A stretch of 64,000 nt of DNA from Marinobacter pelagius (GCF_900114925.1 NZ_FOUR01000002.1:186001-250000); one strand, 5' to 3'; shown: positions 51,418-62,588, numbered from the stretch's first letter. Program-made: numbers and translations. Notes: generated by a model from the sequence alone, not told the origin.

Positions 51418-51521
51418 CAGCAGTGCCCCTCTTCAAAGGACGTCTATCTACAGGCAATTCTGTAACAGTCGGACAAAAGACAGTATTGAGAATCCTCTTC
51501 CATCGCTCACCTGGAAAAGCT

Positions 51522-51914
51522 TCAGAGAGCAGTACTATCTTCCAGTTTCGCCATCAATACTCCATTCACTATAGAGAATGCGATCAGGTAAAGAAAAAGC
51601 ACCAGGGCATACCAGGCATAAACGGGACCAGAGGCAAACACCCCACCAACAGCAGCCAGCAGCCAGGCTCTTATGCCCGCCTCCTTGCCAAGATTGCGCC
51701 TGATCCATTTTGGCTGAAGCAAAAGGTCCGCCGCCAGCAGCAGAAAAAACACAATCACCAGAGCTGGTACCACATTGCCCATCACTTTTGCGAAAAAATG
51801 AAGCGCCTGGCTGGCTGCCTCCGCATCGATGGCTGCAGTTACTCCGTAAGCTGCGAGCACCAGCGCCAAGAACAACCAGCCACCGAGCCCCGTTTTCTTT
51901 TTGGAACGTACCAT
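51522..51914 (-). CDS. Permease-like membrane protein, probably internally deleted
   Basis: This 130-residue protein has four predicted helices (WLFLALVLAAYGVTAAIDA; VMGNVVPALVIVFFLLLAADLL; AWLLAAVGGVFASGPVYAWY; LVLFLYLIAFSIVNGVLM). The GREAGIR/GPVYAWY pattern (here GKEAGIR) is that of the second half of a split ArsP/DUF318-like permease. In relatives, as I recall, about 40 residues follow GPVYAWY before the last helix, and they seem to be missing here. It begins 7 bases after the companion permease. It may be non-functional. Confidence 0.55.
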   Translation of the reverse strand: MVRSKKKTGLGGWLFLALVLAAYGVTAAIDAEAASQALHFFAKVMGNVVPALVIVFFLLLAADLLLQPKWIRRNLGKEAGIRAWLLAAVGGVFASGPVYAWYALVLFLYLIAFSIVNGVLMAKLEDSTAL

Positions 51915-51921
51915 TGGCGAC

Positions 51922-52350
51922 CTACCCGATAACTCTCAGCGTGTAGACGCAAAGAAACGCAATCGTGATCGCGCTGACGAAACAGATCACATTGCGGTAA
52001 ATTGCGAAGCGCGGACCAAGCATTAACATCTCGGCCGGAAGTTGAACGATGCCTACGCTGACCCAACTTACAATCAGGGCGGTCACGGCAATCAGGCTCA
52101 CGCCACTTCTGAGCAACTCCCCACCCAGAACATAACTGGTTAACGGATGACCTGCCGCAATGCTGCCAACCGAAGCGCCAATCAGGCTATCCAGCATATC
52201 GCTGTGACCGAACAGGCCAGCCGAAAGGCTCTCCGGAAACAGGGTTACTCCCAGACTTGTCAGTAACAGCATGCCTACGACGATCGGCAGCAGATTCACG
52301 AATGTCCGCGCAGTCTTCCTGAGGCTGGTTTTCAATCGACGAGCTGGCAT
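51922..52350 (-). CDS. Permease-like membrane protein (first half of split permease)
   Basis: The product is 142 residues with four helices (VNLLPIVVGMLLLTSLGVTL; LIGASVGSIAAGHPLTSYVL; LIAVTALIVSWVSVGIVQLP; NVICFVSAITIAFLCVYTLR). The S-I-A-A-G-H-P motif corresponds to the G-x-x-x-P loop of DUF318/ArsP-type permeases. It pairs with the downstream gene and follows a broken metallo-hydrolase gene by 3 bases. The substrate is unknown. Confidence 0.6.
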   Translation of the reverse strand: MPARRLKTSLRKTARTFVNLLPIVVGMLLLTSLGVTLFPESLSAGLFGHSDMLDSLIGASVGSIAAGHPLTSYVLGGELLRSGVSLIAVTALIVSWVSVGIVQLPAEMLMLGPRFAIYRNVICFVSAITIAFLCVYTLRVIG

Positions 52351-52353
52351 GTG

Positions 52354-52733
52354 CTATTTCCCCGTTTTGTCCTGGGCATAGTCTTCATGCCACCCCTCTG
52401 GCACAGGTATCTTCTGGTACCACTGTTCCCGCTCCGCCTCCAGTAGTCGCCGCGGCTGGCCCATGTAATCGGCGGCGCAATAGACCTGCCTGCCAATGGT
52501 GTTTGATAGCGCATCCAGCCACTCCGCGCCTTCCCGGCTTCTCATCAAATGGTGATCGAGGATGACCACATCGATGTGTTGCGCCAATCGCACCGCATTA
52601 TTCCAGGCTGTTTCCCGCAGGGTGCTGCTTGAGCGATCGAGATAGAGTGGTGGCCAACCGGCTGCTCCGGTAGTGTCACCCGACAACACAGACTGCGGAC
52701 TCCCAAGGATTCCGCACCGATGATTTCAAGCAT
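52354..52733 (-). pseudogene. Metallo-beta-lactamase-fold hydrolase remnant
   Basis: The 5' piece from ATG 52731-52733 reads MLEIIGAESLGVRSLCC. It then shifts frame into a 3' piece (GWPPLYLDRSSSTLRETAWN, VVILDHHLMRSREGAEWLD, VPEGWHEDYA) that ends at 52354. Both pieces match the two ends of a roughly 300-residue MBL-fold hydrolase family as I know it; about 180 residues of the middle, including the H-x-H-x-D-H site, are absent. So this is a deletion plus frameshift remnant. Confidence 0.7.
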
Positions 52734-52855
52734 CACGTTGCCTCGTTCTCTGTAGCCATCCCCATGATGTAGTGTAGACAACAACCCTGCCACGACGGCC
52801 ACTGCGTTACCGCGAGAACCACTCGTGAGCGCAGCGCCCCGTCTTTTCGGGCACA

Positions 52856-52884
52856 AAAAAACCCATTGATCTCAATGGGTTTTT
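52856..52884 (-). terminator. Intrinsic terminator downstream of guaA
   Basis: The stem AAAAACCCATTGA/TCAATGGGTTTTT has a 2-4 nt loop. T runs occur on both strands, and it lies about 45 bases past the guaA stop. Confidence 0.9.
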
Positions 52885-52929
52885 AATTGATGCACTGCTT
52901 TGTGGAGCCACCTGGTTCCAGAGGTGGGA

Positions 52930-54507
52930 TCACTCCCACTCAATGGTCGCCGGCGGCTTGGACGAGACGTCGTAGGTCACCCGGGATACACCGCTGATCT
53001 CATTGATGATCCGGTTGGAGACCTTCTCCAACAGGTCATACGGCAGGTGAGCCCAGCGGGCGGTCATGAAATCGATGGTCTCGACGGCGCGCAGGGCCAC
53101 CACGTACTCGTAGCGGCGGGCGTCGCCAACCACGCCAACGGACTTGACCGGGAGGAATACGGCGAAGGCCTGGCTGGTCTTGTGATACAGGTCGGCACGG
53201 TGCAGCTCTTCCAGGAAGATGGCATCGGCACGGCGGAGGATATCCGCGTATTCCTTCTTGACCTCACCCAGGATGCGGACACCCAGGCCCGGTCCCGGGA
53301 ACGGGTGACGGTAGACCATGTCGTACGGCAGACCCAGCTCGAGGCCAATCCGGCGTACTTCGTCCTTGAACAGCTCCCGGAGCGGCTCCACCAGCTTCAT
53401 TTTCATGGTTTCCGGCAGGCCACCCACGTTGTGGTGGGACTTGATCACGTGTGCCTTGCCGGTCTTGGACGCGGCAGACTCGATCACGTCCGGATAGATG
53501 GTGCCCTGGGCCAGCCAGTTCACGTCTTTGATATTGGCTGCCTCATCATCGAACACGTCGATAAAGGTGTTGCCGATGATCTTGCGCTTCTGCTCCGGGT
53601 CATCCACGCCTTTCAGCTTGGACAGGAACAGGTCCTCGGCATCCACGCGAATGACCTTTACGCCCATGTTGCTGGCGAACATGTCCATGACCTGATCGCC
53701 CTCGTGCAGACGCAGCAGGCCGTTATCCACAAACACGCAGGTCAGCTGCTCCCCGATAGCCTTGTGCAGCAGCGCTGCGGTTACCGAGGAGTCCACACCG
53801 CCGGAGAGACCGAGAAGCACCTTATCGCTCCCGACCTGCTCGCGGATCTGGCGCACCGCATCGTCCACGATCTTGGCCGGCGTCCACAGCGCCTCACAAC
53901 CACAGATACCCAAGGCAAAATGCTCAAGAATGCGCTTGCCCTGGAGGGTATGGGTTACCTCCGGATGGAACTGCACGCCGTAAAGATTCCGGCTGGTATC
54001 CTGCATGGCCGCAATCGGTGCGCTTTCGGTGGATGCCAGCAGCTCGAAGCCCTCCGGCATGGCCACAACCTTGTCACCGTGACTCATCCACACGTCCAGC
54101 AACGATTCGCCCGCTGGCGTCAGGTGGTCGGTAATATCCGCCAGCAGGGGGCCCTTGGCGCGCACTTTCACCTGGGCATAGCCGAATTCCCGCTTTTCGG
54201 AACTGGCCACACGACCACCGAGCTGTTCAGCCATGGTCTGCATGCCGTAGCAGATGCCCAGCACAGGGATACCACGATCGAACAGGTCTTCCGGAGCCCG
54301 GGGGCCACCCAGCTGGGTTACGGATTCCGGGCCGCCCGCGAGAATGATGCCCTTGGGATTGAACTCCCTGAGTTCTTCATCGGTGATGTCAAAAGCCTTG
54401 ATCTCACAGTACACGCCGATTTCCCGGATACGACGGGCAATCAGCTGGGTGTACTGGGAACCGAAATCAAGAATCAGGATACGGTGGTCGTGGATGTTCT
54501 GGGCCAT
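52930..54507 (-). CDS. guaA: GMP synthase, glutamine-hydrolysing (GuaA)
   Basis: The product is 525 residues. The amidotransferase Cys is in LGICYGMQ, with His/Glu in QFHPEVTHT. The ATP-pyrophosphatase P-loop is [11 protein letters not shown]. The C-terminal dimerisation domain ends in [19 protein letters not shown]. It converts XMP to GMP. It follows guaB in the same direction, 64 bases on, the standard guaBA operon. Confidence 0.97.
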   Translation of the reverse strand: MAQNIHDHRILILDFGSQYTQLIARRIREIGVYCEIKAFDITDEELREFNPKGIILAGGPESVTQLGGPRAPEDLFDRGIPVLGICYGMQTMAEQLGGRVASSEKREFGYAQVKVRAKGPLLADITDHLTPAGESLLDVWMSHGDKVVAMPEGFELLASTESAPIAAMQDTSRNLYGVQFHPEVTHTLQGKRILEHFALGICGCEALWTPAKIVDDAVRQIREQVGSDKVLLGLSGGVDSSVTAALLHKAIGEQLTCVFVDNGLLRLHEGDQVMDMFASNMGVKVIRVDAEDLFLSKLKGVDDPEQKRKIIGNTFIDVFDDEAANIKDVNWLAQGTIYPDVIESAASKTGKAHVIKSHHNVGGLPETMKMKLVEPLRELFKDEVRRIGLELGLPYDMVYRHPFPGPGLGVRILGEVKKEYADILRRADAIFLEELHRADLYHKTSQAFAVFLPVKSVGVVGDARRYEYVVALRAVETIDFMTARWAHLPYDLLEKVSNRIINEISGVSRVTYDVSSKPPATIEWE

Positions 54508-54531
54508 GGAGTCCTCGGATCACAAATAAAC

Positions 54532-54557
54532 AACGCGGCCCGTTCCGGGGCCGCGTT
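54532..54557. other. GC-rich hairpin between guaB and guaA
   Basis: AACGCGGCCC and GGGCCGCGTT form a perfect 10-bp stem with a 6-nt loop in the guaB-guaA gap. The only T run on the minus strand is TTTGTTTATTTGT, so partial termination or mRNA stabilisation is possible. Confidence 0.6.
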
Positions 54558-54571
54558 TATTGGGGTCATTC

Positions 54572-56110
<1,539 letters not shown>

Positions 56111-56249
56111 TTAATCGATCTATTATAAAGTGGTGGCCCGGGACAGTAAACCGCACCATTTTGAAGGTCCGGTTGCATCTTTTTGAATTTCCGATATTTT
56201 TACTTCGAAATTTTCGGCTATTGCGTATAACCAACCACGGAGTACGGCC

Positions 56250-57638
56250 TTGACCCCCTCCTTCCAGGATTCCCAGCCTCTTTCCGGTGATGCGGGCAAT
56301 CTGCGCCCGACACGGGCCCTGAGTGTCAGCGAACTCAATCACCAGGCCCGGCATTTGCTGGAATCCAGCTTCATGCAGGTCTGGGTGGAAGGCGAACTGT
56401 CCAGCTTCTCCCGCCCCTCCTCGGGCCACTGGTATTTCTCCCTGAAAGACCGCAAGAGCCAGGTCCGGTGCGCCATGTTCCGGAGCTTCAACCAGCGGGT
56501 CCGGGCCATTCCGAAGGAAGGCGATCAGGTTCGCATACGCGGGAAGGTGACGCTTTACGAAAGCCGGGGCGACTTCCAGATCATTGTCGAGCACATCGAG
56601 CCGGCGGGACTGGGCGCACTGCAGCAGGCATTCGAGGAACTCAAGCGCAAGCTTCAGGCCGAGGGATTGTTCGACGCAGCCCGCAAGAAGCCGATTCCGG
56701 CCCTGCCCCGACATATCGGAGTGATCACCTCCCCGACCGGCGCCGCCATCCATGACATCCTGACGGTGCTTTCGCGCCGGTGCCCGGCCATCCCGGTCAC
56801 CGTCTATCCGACCACCGTCCAGGGCAAGGCCGCGACCAGCGATATCGTCCGGGCCATCGAGCAGGCCCAGAGTCATGGCGTTGCCGATGTCCTGATCATC
56901 GGTCGGGGTGGCGGCTCCCTCGAGGATCTCTGGTGCTTTAACGAGGAGGCGGTCGCCCGGGCCATTGCGGCCTGCCGGATTCCGACCGTGAGCGCCGTCG
57001 GCCATGAAGTGGATGTCACCATTGCCGATTTCGTGGCGGATCTCCGGGCCCCGACCCCATCGGCCGCGGCGGAAAAAATCTCACCGGACCAGAGCCAATG
57101 GCTGAGGCAACTCGCCGAGCAGGAGCTTCGGCTTGCCAACGCCGCACGGCGGAGTCTGAAACGCCTCTCAGTGCAACTGGAACACCTGGCCGCACGGCTG
57201 CGGGATCCCCGTCGGGAGTTACAGGAAAAAGCCCAGCGTATGGATGATCTGGAGCTACGCCTGGGCAAGGCGATGAAGCAGAAACTGGAGCGTTGGGATG
57301 TGCGTACCGGACACCTCGCCCAGAGGCTGGCCATGCAGTCACCGCAGAAACAGCTGACCACCAGCCGTGAAGCCCTCGGTCGCATCGAGGAGCGGCTGTT
57401 TGCAGCAACCCGGCTGACCATCCGCCAGCAGCGCGACCGCATGGAGCACCTCGCCCAGACCCTGAATGTGGTCAGCCCACTCGCCACTCTGGGCCGGGGC
57501 TACGCCATTGTCCGGGGCCCAACCGGCGCCATCATCCGGGATGCAGGCAACCTCTCCCCCGGTGACCGGGTTTCGGCCCGGGTAGCGATAGGCGAAATCG
57601 AGGCCGAAGTGACTTCCGTCAAATCAGGCCCGGAATAA
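56250..57638 (+). CDS. xseA: Exodeoxyribonuclease VII large subunit (XseA)
   Basis: The product is 462 residues, from a TTG start with CGGAG 8 bases upstream. The N-terminal OB fold (LSVSELNHQARHLLESSFMQ, VWVEGELSSFSRPSSGHWYF) is followed by the catalytic domain (RGGGSLEDLWCFNEEAVARA, VSAVGHEVDVTIADFVADLR). A long coiled coil (~290-410) binds the XseB subunits. It degrades single-stranded DNA from either end. xseB is not adjacent. Confidence 0.95.
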   Translation: MTPSFQDSQPLSGDAGNLRPTRALSVSELNHQARHLLESSFMQVWVEGELSSFSRPSSGHWYFSLKDRKSQVRCAMFRSFNQRVRAIPKEGDQVRIRGKVTLYESRGDFQIIVEHIEPAGLGALQQAFEELKRKLQAEGLFDAARKKPIPALPRHIGVITSPTGAAIHDILTVLSRRCPAIPVTVYPTTVQGKAATSDIVRAIEQAQSHGVADVLIIGRGGGSLEDLWCFNEEAVARAIAACRIPTVSAVGHEVDVTIADFVADLRAPTPSAAAEKISPDQSQWLRQLAEQELRLANAARRSLKRLSVQLEHLAARLRDPRRELQEKAQRMDDLELRLGKAMKQKLERWDVRTGHLAQRLAMQSPQKQLTTSREALGRIEERLFAATRLTIRQQRDRMEHLAQTLNVVSPLATLGRGYAIVRGPTGAIIRDAGNLSPGDRVSARVAIGEIEAEVTSVKSGPE

Positions 57639-57663
57639 CACGCTGAAAAGCCCTTACTAAGCC

Positions 57664-57682
57664 TATGGTCTACTAGTCCATA
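57664..57682. promoter_or_regulatory. 19-bp dyad upstream of prpE
   Basis: TATGGTCTACTAGTCCATA matches its own complement at 16 of 19 positions (arms TATGG/CCATA and CTA/TAG). It lies 74 bases upstream of the prpE start, where an activator could bind. Similar TACTAG-containing elements may control acetate/propionate activation genes in relatives, but I cannot confirm a regulator. Confidence 0.45.
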
Positions 57683-57755
57683 AACTCAAAGTGCCTAAAG
57701 TTGTGTCAATACGTACAAACAACACAAAAACAACAGGCACCAAGAGGTGGAATCT

Positions 57756-59630
57756 ATGGACTACAATTCCGAATTCCGGCGCTCGATCGACCAGCGTGAC
57801 GAATTCTGGCAAGAGCATGCCAACCAGATTGACTGGATCGAGGCGCCGAAGACCATCTGGCAGCCAAAGGACAATGGCCATGGCGAATGGTTTCCCGATG
57901 GCGTCCTCAACACCAGCGACGTCGCACTGGATGCGAACATTCGTGCCGGCCGGGGTGACCAGAAGGCCCTGATTTACGACTCCCCGGTTACCAACACCCA
58001 GCAGTCCTATACCTACAACGAACTCACCGCCGAGGTTGCCCGTTTTGCCGGCGCCCTGAAGGCCAACGGCATCTCCAAGGGTGACCGGGTCATCATCTAC
58101 ATGCCGATGATTCCCCAGGCCGTGGTGGCCATGCTGGGCTGTGCCCGCATCGGCGCCATTCACTCTGTGGTCTTCGGCGGCTTTGCCGCCCACGAGCTGG
58201 CGGTGCGCATTGAAGACGCAGAACCCAAGGCCCTGATCACCGCGTCCTGCGGCATCGAAGTCAGCCGGGTTATCGAATACAAGCCACTGGTGGACAAGGC
58301 TATCGAGCAGTCCAGCCACAAGCCGGATCTGTGCGTGGTGTATCAGCGCCCGCAGGCGCGGGCTGAAATGCAGGATGGCCGCGATCTTGACTGGGAAGCG
58401 GTCATGGAAGGCGCTGAACCGGCCGATCCGGTCCCCGTCAAATCAACGGATCCGCTTTACATCCTCTACACCTCCGGCACCACGGGCAAACCCAAGGGTG
58501 TGGTACGGGACAACGGAGGCCACGCCGTGGCCCTCAAATACAGCATGAAACTGGTGTACGACGCCAACCCCGGCGATGTTTACTGGGCCGCCTCAGACGT
58601 GGGCTGGGTCGTGGGTCACAGCTATATCGTGTATGGCCCGCTGTTTGCCGGCTGCACCACCATCCTGTACGAAGGCAAACCAGTCAAAACTCCGGATGCC
58701 GGCGCCTTCTGGCGGGTGGTACAGGACCATGGCGTGAACCTGCTGTTCACCGCCCCCACGGCATTCCGCGCCGTGCGCAAGGAAGACCCCGAAGCGGACG
58801 AGCTGAACAAGTATGATGTCAGCTCCCTCAAGCGGATCTTCCTGGCCGGCGAGCGACTGGACCCGCCTACCTACGAGTGGCTGAAGGAGCACACCGGCCT
58901 GCCCATCCTCGATCACTGGTGGCAGACCGAGACCGGCTGGGCCATCTGCTGTAACCCGGTGGGCATCGAGATGATGGAAACCAAGCCCGGCTCCGCTACC
59001 GTGCCCTCCCCCGGTTACGACGTTCAGGTTGTCGACATGAATGGCAGCCAGGTTGCCTCCGGTGAGCAGGGTCAGGTCGCGGTCAAGCTGCCGCTGCCGC
59101 CAGGCTGCATGATGACGGTCTGGGGTGATGATGAACGTTTCCGCAAGACCTACCTTGATCCGATCCCGGGCTACTACAGCTCCGGTGACGGTGGCTTCAT
59201 TGATGACGACGGCTACGTGTTCATCATGGGCCGGACCGACGACGTCATCAACGTTGCAGGCCACCGTCTCTCCACCGGCGAAATGGAAGAAGTGGTGGCA
59301 TCCCATCCGGCCATTGCCGAGTGCTGTGTTGTGGGCGCCCACGACGAGCTGAAGGGCCAGGTTCCGATCGGCCTGGTGCTGATCAAGGACGGCGCCACCA
59401 TCGATCACGATGAGCTGGAAGAAGAACTGGTTGAAATGGTGCGCGACAAGATCGGTGCCATTGCATGCTTTCGCCGGGCCATGGTGGTCGAGCGACTGCC
59501 CAAGACCCGGTCCGGCAAGATTCTGCGCCGGGTGATCCGCCAGATCGCCGATGGTGAGGAGTACACCGTACCCAGCACCATTGATGATCCGGCCATCCTG
59601 GAAGAGATCAGCCAGCAGTTCCGCTCCTGA
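57756..59630 (+). CDS. prpE: Propionate--CoA ligase (PrpE-type acyl-CoA synthetase)
   Basis: ATG 57756, 5 bases after AAGAGGTGG, gives 624 residues; a GTG within that ribosome site is less likely. AMP-binding motifs are YILYTSGTTGKPKGVV, the A8 region with IMGRTDDVINVAGHRLSTGE, and the catalytic Lys in P-K-T-R-S-G-K-I-L-R-R (near 588). The long N-terminal ACS domain and the block VYWAASDVGWVVGHSYIVYG place it with PrpE rather than Acs. It activates propionate, with some acetate activity possible. Confidence 0.88.
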   Translation: MDYNSEFRRSIDQRDEFWQEHANQIDWIEAPKTIWQPKDNGHGEWFPDGVLNTSDVALDANIRAGRGDQKALIYDSPVTNTQQSYTYNELTAEVARFAGALKANGISKGDRVIIYMPMIPQAVVAMLGCARIGAIHSVVFGGFAAHELAVRIEDAEPKALITASCGIEVSRVIEYKPLVDKAIEQSSHKPDLCVVYQRPQARAEMQDGRDLDWEAVMEGAEPADPVPVKSTDPLYILYTSGTTGKPKGVVRDNGGHAVALKYSMKLVYDANPGDVYWAASDVGWVVGHSYIVYGPLFAGCTTILYEGKPVKTPDAGAFWRVVQDHGVNLLFTAPTAFRAVRKEDPEADELNKYDVSSLKRIFLAGERLDPPTYEWLKEHTGLPILDHWWQTETGWAICCNPVGIEMMETKPGSATVPSPGYDVQVVDMNGSQVASGEQGQVAVKLPLPPGCMMTVWGDDERFRKTYLDPIPGYYSSGDGGFIDDDGYVFIMGRTDDVINVAGHRLSTGEMEEVVASHPAIAECCVVGAHDELKGQVPIGLVLIKDGATIDHDELEEELVEMVRDKIGAIACFRRAMVVERLPKTRSGKILRRVIRQIADGEEYTVPSTIDDPAILEEISQQFRS

Positions 59631-59646
59631 GCATCCTGCTGGCAAA

Positions 59647-59684
59647 CATCGTGGCCGGCCACCTGAAAGTGGCCGGCCACGATG
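59647..59684 (+). terminator. Long GC-rich hairpin after prpE
   Basis: A 16-bp perfect stem, CATCGTGGCCGGCCAC with its complement, has a 6-nt loop and ends about 15 bases past the prpE stop. It has no T run, so it is probably a Rho-independent-like or 3'-end stabilising structure. Confidence 0.55.
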
Positions 59685-59751
59685 CCTCTCCATCTGTCAC
59701 TTTCCTGTCAAATCCTTGTTTTTAAAACAAATAAAAGCTTCAAAAAAAGCG

Positions 59752-59779
59752 TTGACGCTCCCGAAACTCGGTCTATACT
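59752..59779 (+). promoter_or_regulatory. Sigma-70 promoter of the cold-shock gene
   Basis: TTGACG (59752-59757) and TATACT (59774-59779) are 16 bases apart, preceded by an A/T-rich tract (TTTTTAAAACAAATAAAAG) that resembles an UP element. Transcription would start near 59786, leaving a leader of about 160 nt before the start codon, as in cspA-type genes. Confidence 0.75.
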
Positions 59780-59944
59780 GAAATTGCTGTGAAAAAACAG
59801 CGGTATTTAGTGAATGCGTTACAACGTCGTGCCTCCGTGCTTTTCGTTGCCCCTTCTCTCAGTACTCTCTGGATTTCTCAGCACAGTTCCATAAGGAATT
59901 CGAAGGTCCCGTGAGGGCAAATTTTAGAAAGACAGGAAAGATCA

Positions 59945-60154
59945 ATGTCCGATACAAAAACCGGCCACGTGAAGTGGTTCAACGAGTCCAAGGGCTTTGG
60001 CTTTATCGCTCAGGACGGTGGCAGTGACGTATTTGTTCACTACAGTGCAATCAACGCTTCCGGTTTCCGTACCCTGACCGAAGGTCAGCAGGTACAGTTC
60101 ACCGTAACTCAGGGCCCGAAAGGCCCGCAGGCGGAAAACGTAACGCCGGTGTAA
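59945..60154 (+). CDS. Cold-shock protein (CspA family)
   Basis: The product is 69 residues, a single cold-shock domain. RNP1 is S-K-G-F-G-F-I and RNP2 is D-V-F-V-H-Y. It binds single-stranded RNA and DNA and prevents secondary structure in the cold. A strong promoter and a long leader precede it, and an intrinsic terminator follows. Which csp paralogue it is cannot be said; the similarity is to CapB/CspD-type proteins of Pseudomonas. Confidence 0.95.
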   Translation: MSDTKTGHVKWFNESKGFGFIAQDGGSDVFVHYSAINASGFRTLTEGQQVQFTVTQGPKGPQAENVTPV

Positions 60155-60201
60155 CCGGGTTAAGTGGACCGTTCCTTGCCCCTCACGGGCATTGGAAACG
60201 T

Positions 60202-60232
60202 AATAAGCCGGCATAATGCCGGCTTATTTTTT
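60202..60232 (+). terminator. Intrinsic terminator after the cold-shock gene
   Basis: The palindrome TAAGCCGGCAT/AATGCCGGCTTA is followed by TTTTTT. It would also serve leuA, which converges from the right. Confidence 0.9.
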
Positions 60233-60249
60233 ACCTTCGATTTCATTCC

Positions 60250-61944
60250 TCAGGCGTCAGCCAGCTCGGCGGCCTTTTTAGCAGAGGGCATCTCGGTTCC
60301 CACAGCCTGGGCGACGGCGGAGAACAGCGCCTGCAGAGTGGCTGAGGTGGTGTCCTCGGCAAGAGCCGCGGCGCTGCAGTGCTGGCCGTTCACCGTCAGG
60401 CGGATGCACGCCAGAGCGTTGGCGTTGGTCCCCTCACCCAGTGCGAACTCGTCATAGGCCTCGACCGCGATAGTGATACCGAAGCGGTTCTCGAGAGCCT
60501 CGGAAACCGCCTCTACGGCGCCCAGACCACGACCTTCCAGTCGGACCGGCGAGGCATCGGTGCCAACGACCACATCGGCGCGCACGCCTTCGTCATCCCG
60601 ATGCAGATCGTAGGAACGCAGTTCCCAGTCGGAATGCACTTTCAGGTACCGGTCCTCGAACAGGCGATGGATGGTGTGCGAGTCGATTTCGCCGCCTTCG
60701 GTTTCCGCCTCGCGCTGTACCACCTTGCTGAACTCGATCTGCAACCACCGGGGCAGACTGATGTCGTAGTCCCGCTCCAGCACGTAGGCAACGCCGCCCT
60801 TGCCGGACTGGCTGTTGATTCGAACCACTTCCTCATAGCGCCGGCCCACATCGAACGGATCGATGGGCAGGTAGGCAACGTTCCAGACATCGCCGTCCTT
60901 GCGGCGGGCCAGGCATTTGCGAATCGCGTCCTGGTGACTGCCGGAGAAGGCGGTGAATACCAGTTCGCCGGCATAGGGATGGCGCGGGTGCGTGGAAATT
61001 TCCGTACAGGCCTCGACCACTTCCGTGATCTCGGCCATGCCGGACAGATCCAGGGTCGGGTCGATACCCTGGGAATACAGGTTCATGGCCATGGTGACCA
61101 GGTCCATATTTCCGGTCCGCTCACCGTTGCCCATCAGGGTGCCCTCGACACGATCGGCACCCGCCATCACCGCCAGCTCGGCAGCGGCCACAGCACAACC
61201 CCGGTCATTGTGGGTGTGCACGCTGATACTGATGTGCTCCCGGCGCTGGATGTTGTCACAGATCCACTCGATCTGGTCGGCAAAGACATTCGGGGTTGCC
61301 ATTTCCACGGTCGCGGGCAGGTTGATGATCACCGGCTGGCCCTGATCGGGGCGCCACACCTCGGTGACCGCATCGATGACCTCCGCAGCAAAGTCCAGCT
61401 CGGTTCCGGTAAAGCTTTCCGGGGAATACTGGAACGTCCAGTCCGTGTCCGGATAGCGGGTTGCGATCTCCTTCACCAGCTTCGCGCCATTGACGGCGAT
61501 GTCCCGGATACCGTCCCGGTCCAGACCAAACACCTGCTCGCGCTGGACCGTGGAGGTGGAGTTGTAGACATGCACGATGGCGCGCTTCGCGCCCTCCAAG
61601 GCCTGGTAGGTGCGCTCAATCAGTTCCGGGCGCGCCTGGGTCAGAACCTGGATCCTGACGTCGTCTGGAATCCGGTTTTCCTCAATCAGCTTGCGGCAGA
61701 AATCAAAGTCCGGCTGACTGGCCGCCGGAAAACCAATCTCTATTTCCTTGAAGCCGAGCTTGACCAGTAAATCGAACATTCGCTGCTTCTGGGCAACAGA
61801 CATGGGCTTGACCAGTGCCTGGTTACCGTCTCGCAGGTCTACAGCGCACCAGGTGGGAGCCTTTTCGATCACCTTGTCCGGCCAGCGACGGTCGGTCTTG
61901 GCGATCGGCTTGAATGCCATATATTTGCGATGATCAAAAGCCAT
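60250..61944 (-). CDS. leuA: 2-isopropylmalate synthase (LeuA, long form)
   Basis: The product is 564 residues, as in the Pseudomonas/actinobacterial type. The catalytic barrel has WCAVDLRDGNQALVKPMS and ISVHTHNDRGCAVAAAELAV; the metal-site His pair is H-T-H. The C-terminal regulatory domain (~430-550, including VEAYDEFALGEGTNANALAC) binds leucine for feedback inhibition. It condenses acetyl-CoA with 2-ketoisovalerate. It diverges from an Lrp-family gene across a 145-base gap and has a GAAAGGA ribosome site. Confidence 0.95.
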   Translation of the reverse strand: MAFDHRKYMAFKPIAKTDRRWPDKVIEKAPTWCAVDLRDGNQALVKPMSVAQKQRMFDLLVKLGFKEIEIGFPAASQPDFDFCRKLIEENRIPDDVRIQVLTQARPELIERTYQALEGAKRAIVHVYNSTSTVQREQVFGLDRDGIRDIAVNGAKLVKEIATRYPDTDWTFQYSPESFTGTELDFAAEVIDAVTEVWRPDQGQPVIINLPATVEMATPNVFADQIEWICDNIQRREHISISVHTHNDRGCAVAAAELAVMAGADRVEGTLMGNGERTGNMDLVTMAMNLYSQGIDPTLDLSGMAEITEVVEACTEISTHPRHPYAGELVFTAFSGSHQDAIRKCLARRKDGDVWNVAYLPIDPFDVGRRYEEVVRINSQSGKGGVAYVLERDYDISLPRWLQIEFSKVVQREAETEGGEIDSHTIHRLFEDRYLKVHSDWELRSYDLHRDDEGVRADVVVGTDASPVRLEGRGLGAVEAVSEALENRFGITIAVEAYDEFALGEGTNANALACIRLTVNGQHCSAAALAEDTTSATLQALFSAVAQAVGTEMPSAKKAAELADA

Positions 61945-62089
61945 GGAAGGATTCCTTTCGATTGCCGGTGGAGTACTTGATTTAGTTACTATGCTAACTC
62001 AGTCGAACGGAAATTTGATTGCTATTTCAGGCTTGGAATGGGTAAATTTGAGCATATCCCACCGAAATTGACGCGAAGGTCGCAACATA

Positions 62090-62587
62090 ATGCTCAAACA
62101 ACCCAAGGAACTCGTAAAAATTGACAAAACCGACCGGCGGATCCTGGAAGAACTCCAGAAAGACGGCTCACTGACCAATCAGGAACTGGCAGAAAAGGTA
62201 GGACTTTCCCCCTCCCCCTGCCTGAGGCGGGTAAAGGCACTTGAGGACGCCGGCGTCATCCTTGGCCGGGCCACGGTCCTGGACCACAAGAAGCTCGGGC
62301 TATCCTTAACGGCCATCATCCTGATCGGCATGGACCGTCACACCCCCGAACGCTTTGCAGCCTTTGAAGAAAAGGTCGCCGGTTACCCGGAAGTCCAGGA
62401 GTGCTACCTGATCACCGGGCAGGACGCCGACTACATGCTCAAGGTGGTGGTCCCGGACATGGACCACTACCACCATTTCCTGCTGAACCACATTACGCGG
62501 ATCCAGGGAGTCAGTGGCGTCCATTCCAGCTTCGTTCTCAGGCGGGTCATAGACAGCACCGCCCTGCCTCTGGGGTATCTGTCCTGA
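62090..62587 (+). CDS. Lrp/AsnC-family transcriptional regulator
   Basis: The product is 165 residues. The HTH is LTNQELAEKVGLSPSPCLRR (~26-45), in the very common 'D-x-x-D-R-x-I-L-x-x-L-Q-x-D-G' context. The C-terminal RAM ligand domain includes VQECYLITGQDADYMLKVVV. It acts as an octamer/dimer that senses amino acids. Divergence from leuA suggests autoregulation and possible control of leuA, which is inference. Confidence 0.9.
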   Translation: MLKQPKELVKIDKTDRRILEELQKDGSLTNQELAEKVGLSPSPCLRRVKALEDAGVILGRATVLDHKKLGLSLTAIILIGMDRHTPERFAAFEEKVAGYPEVQECYLITGQDADYMLKVVVPDMDHYHHFLLNHITRIQGVSGVHSSFVLRRVIDSTALPLGYLS

Positions 62588-62588
62588 A

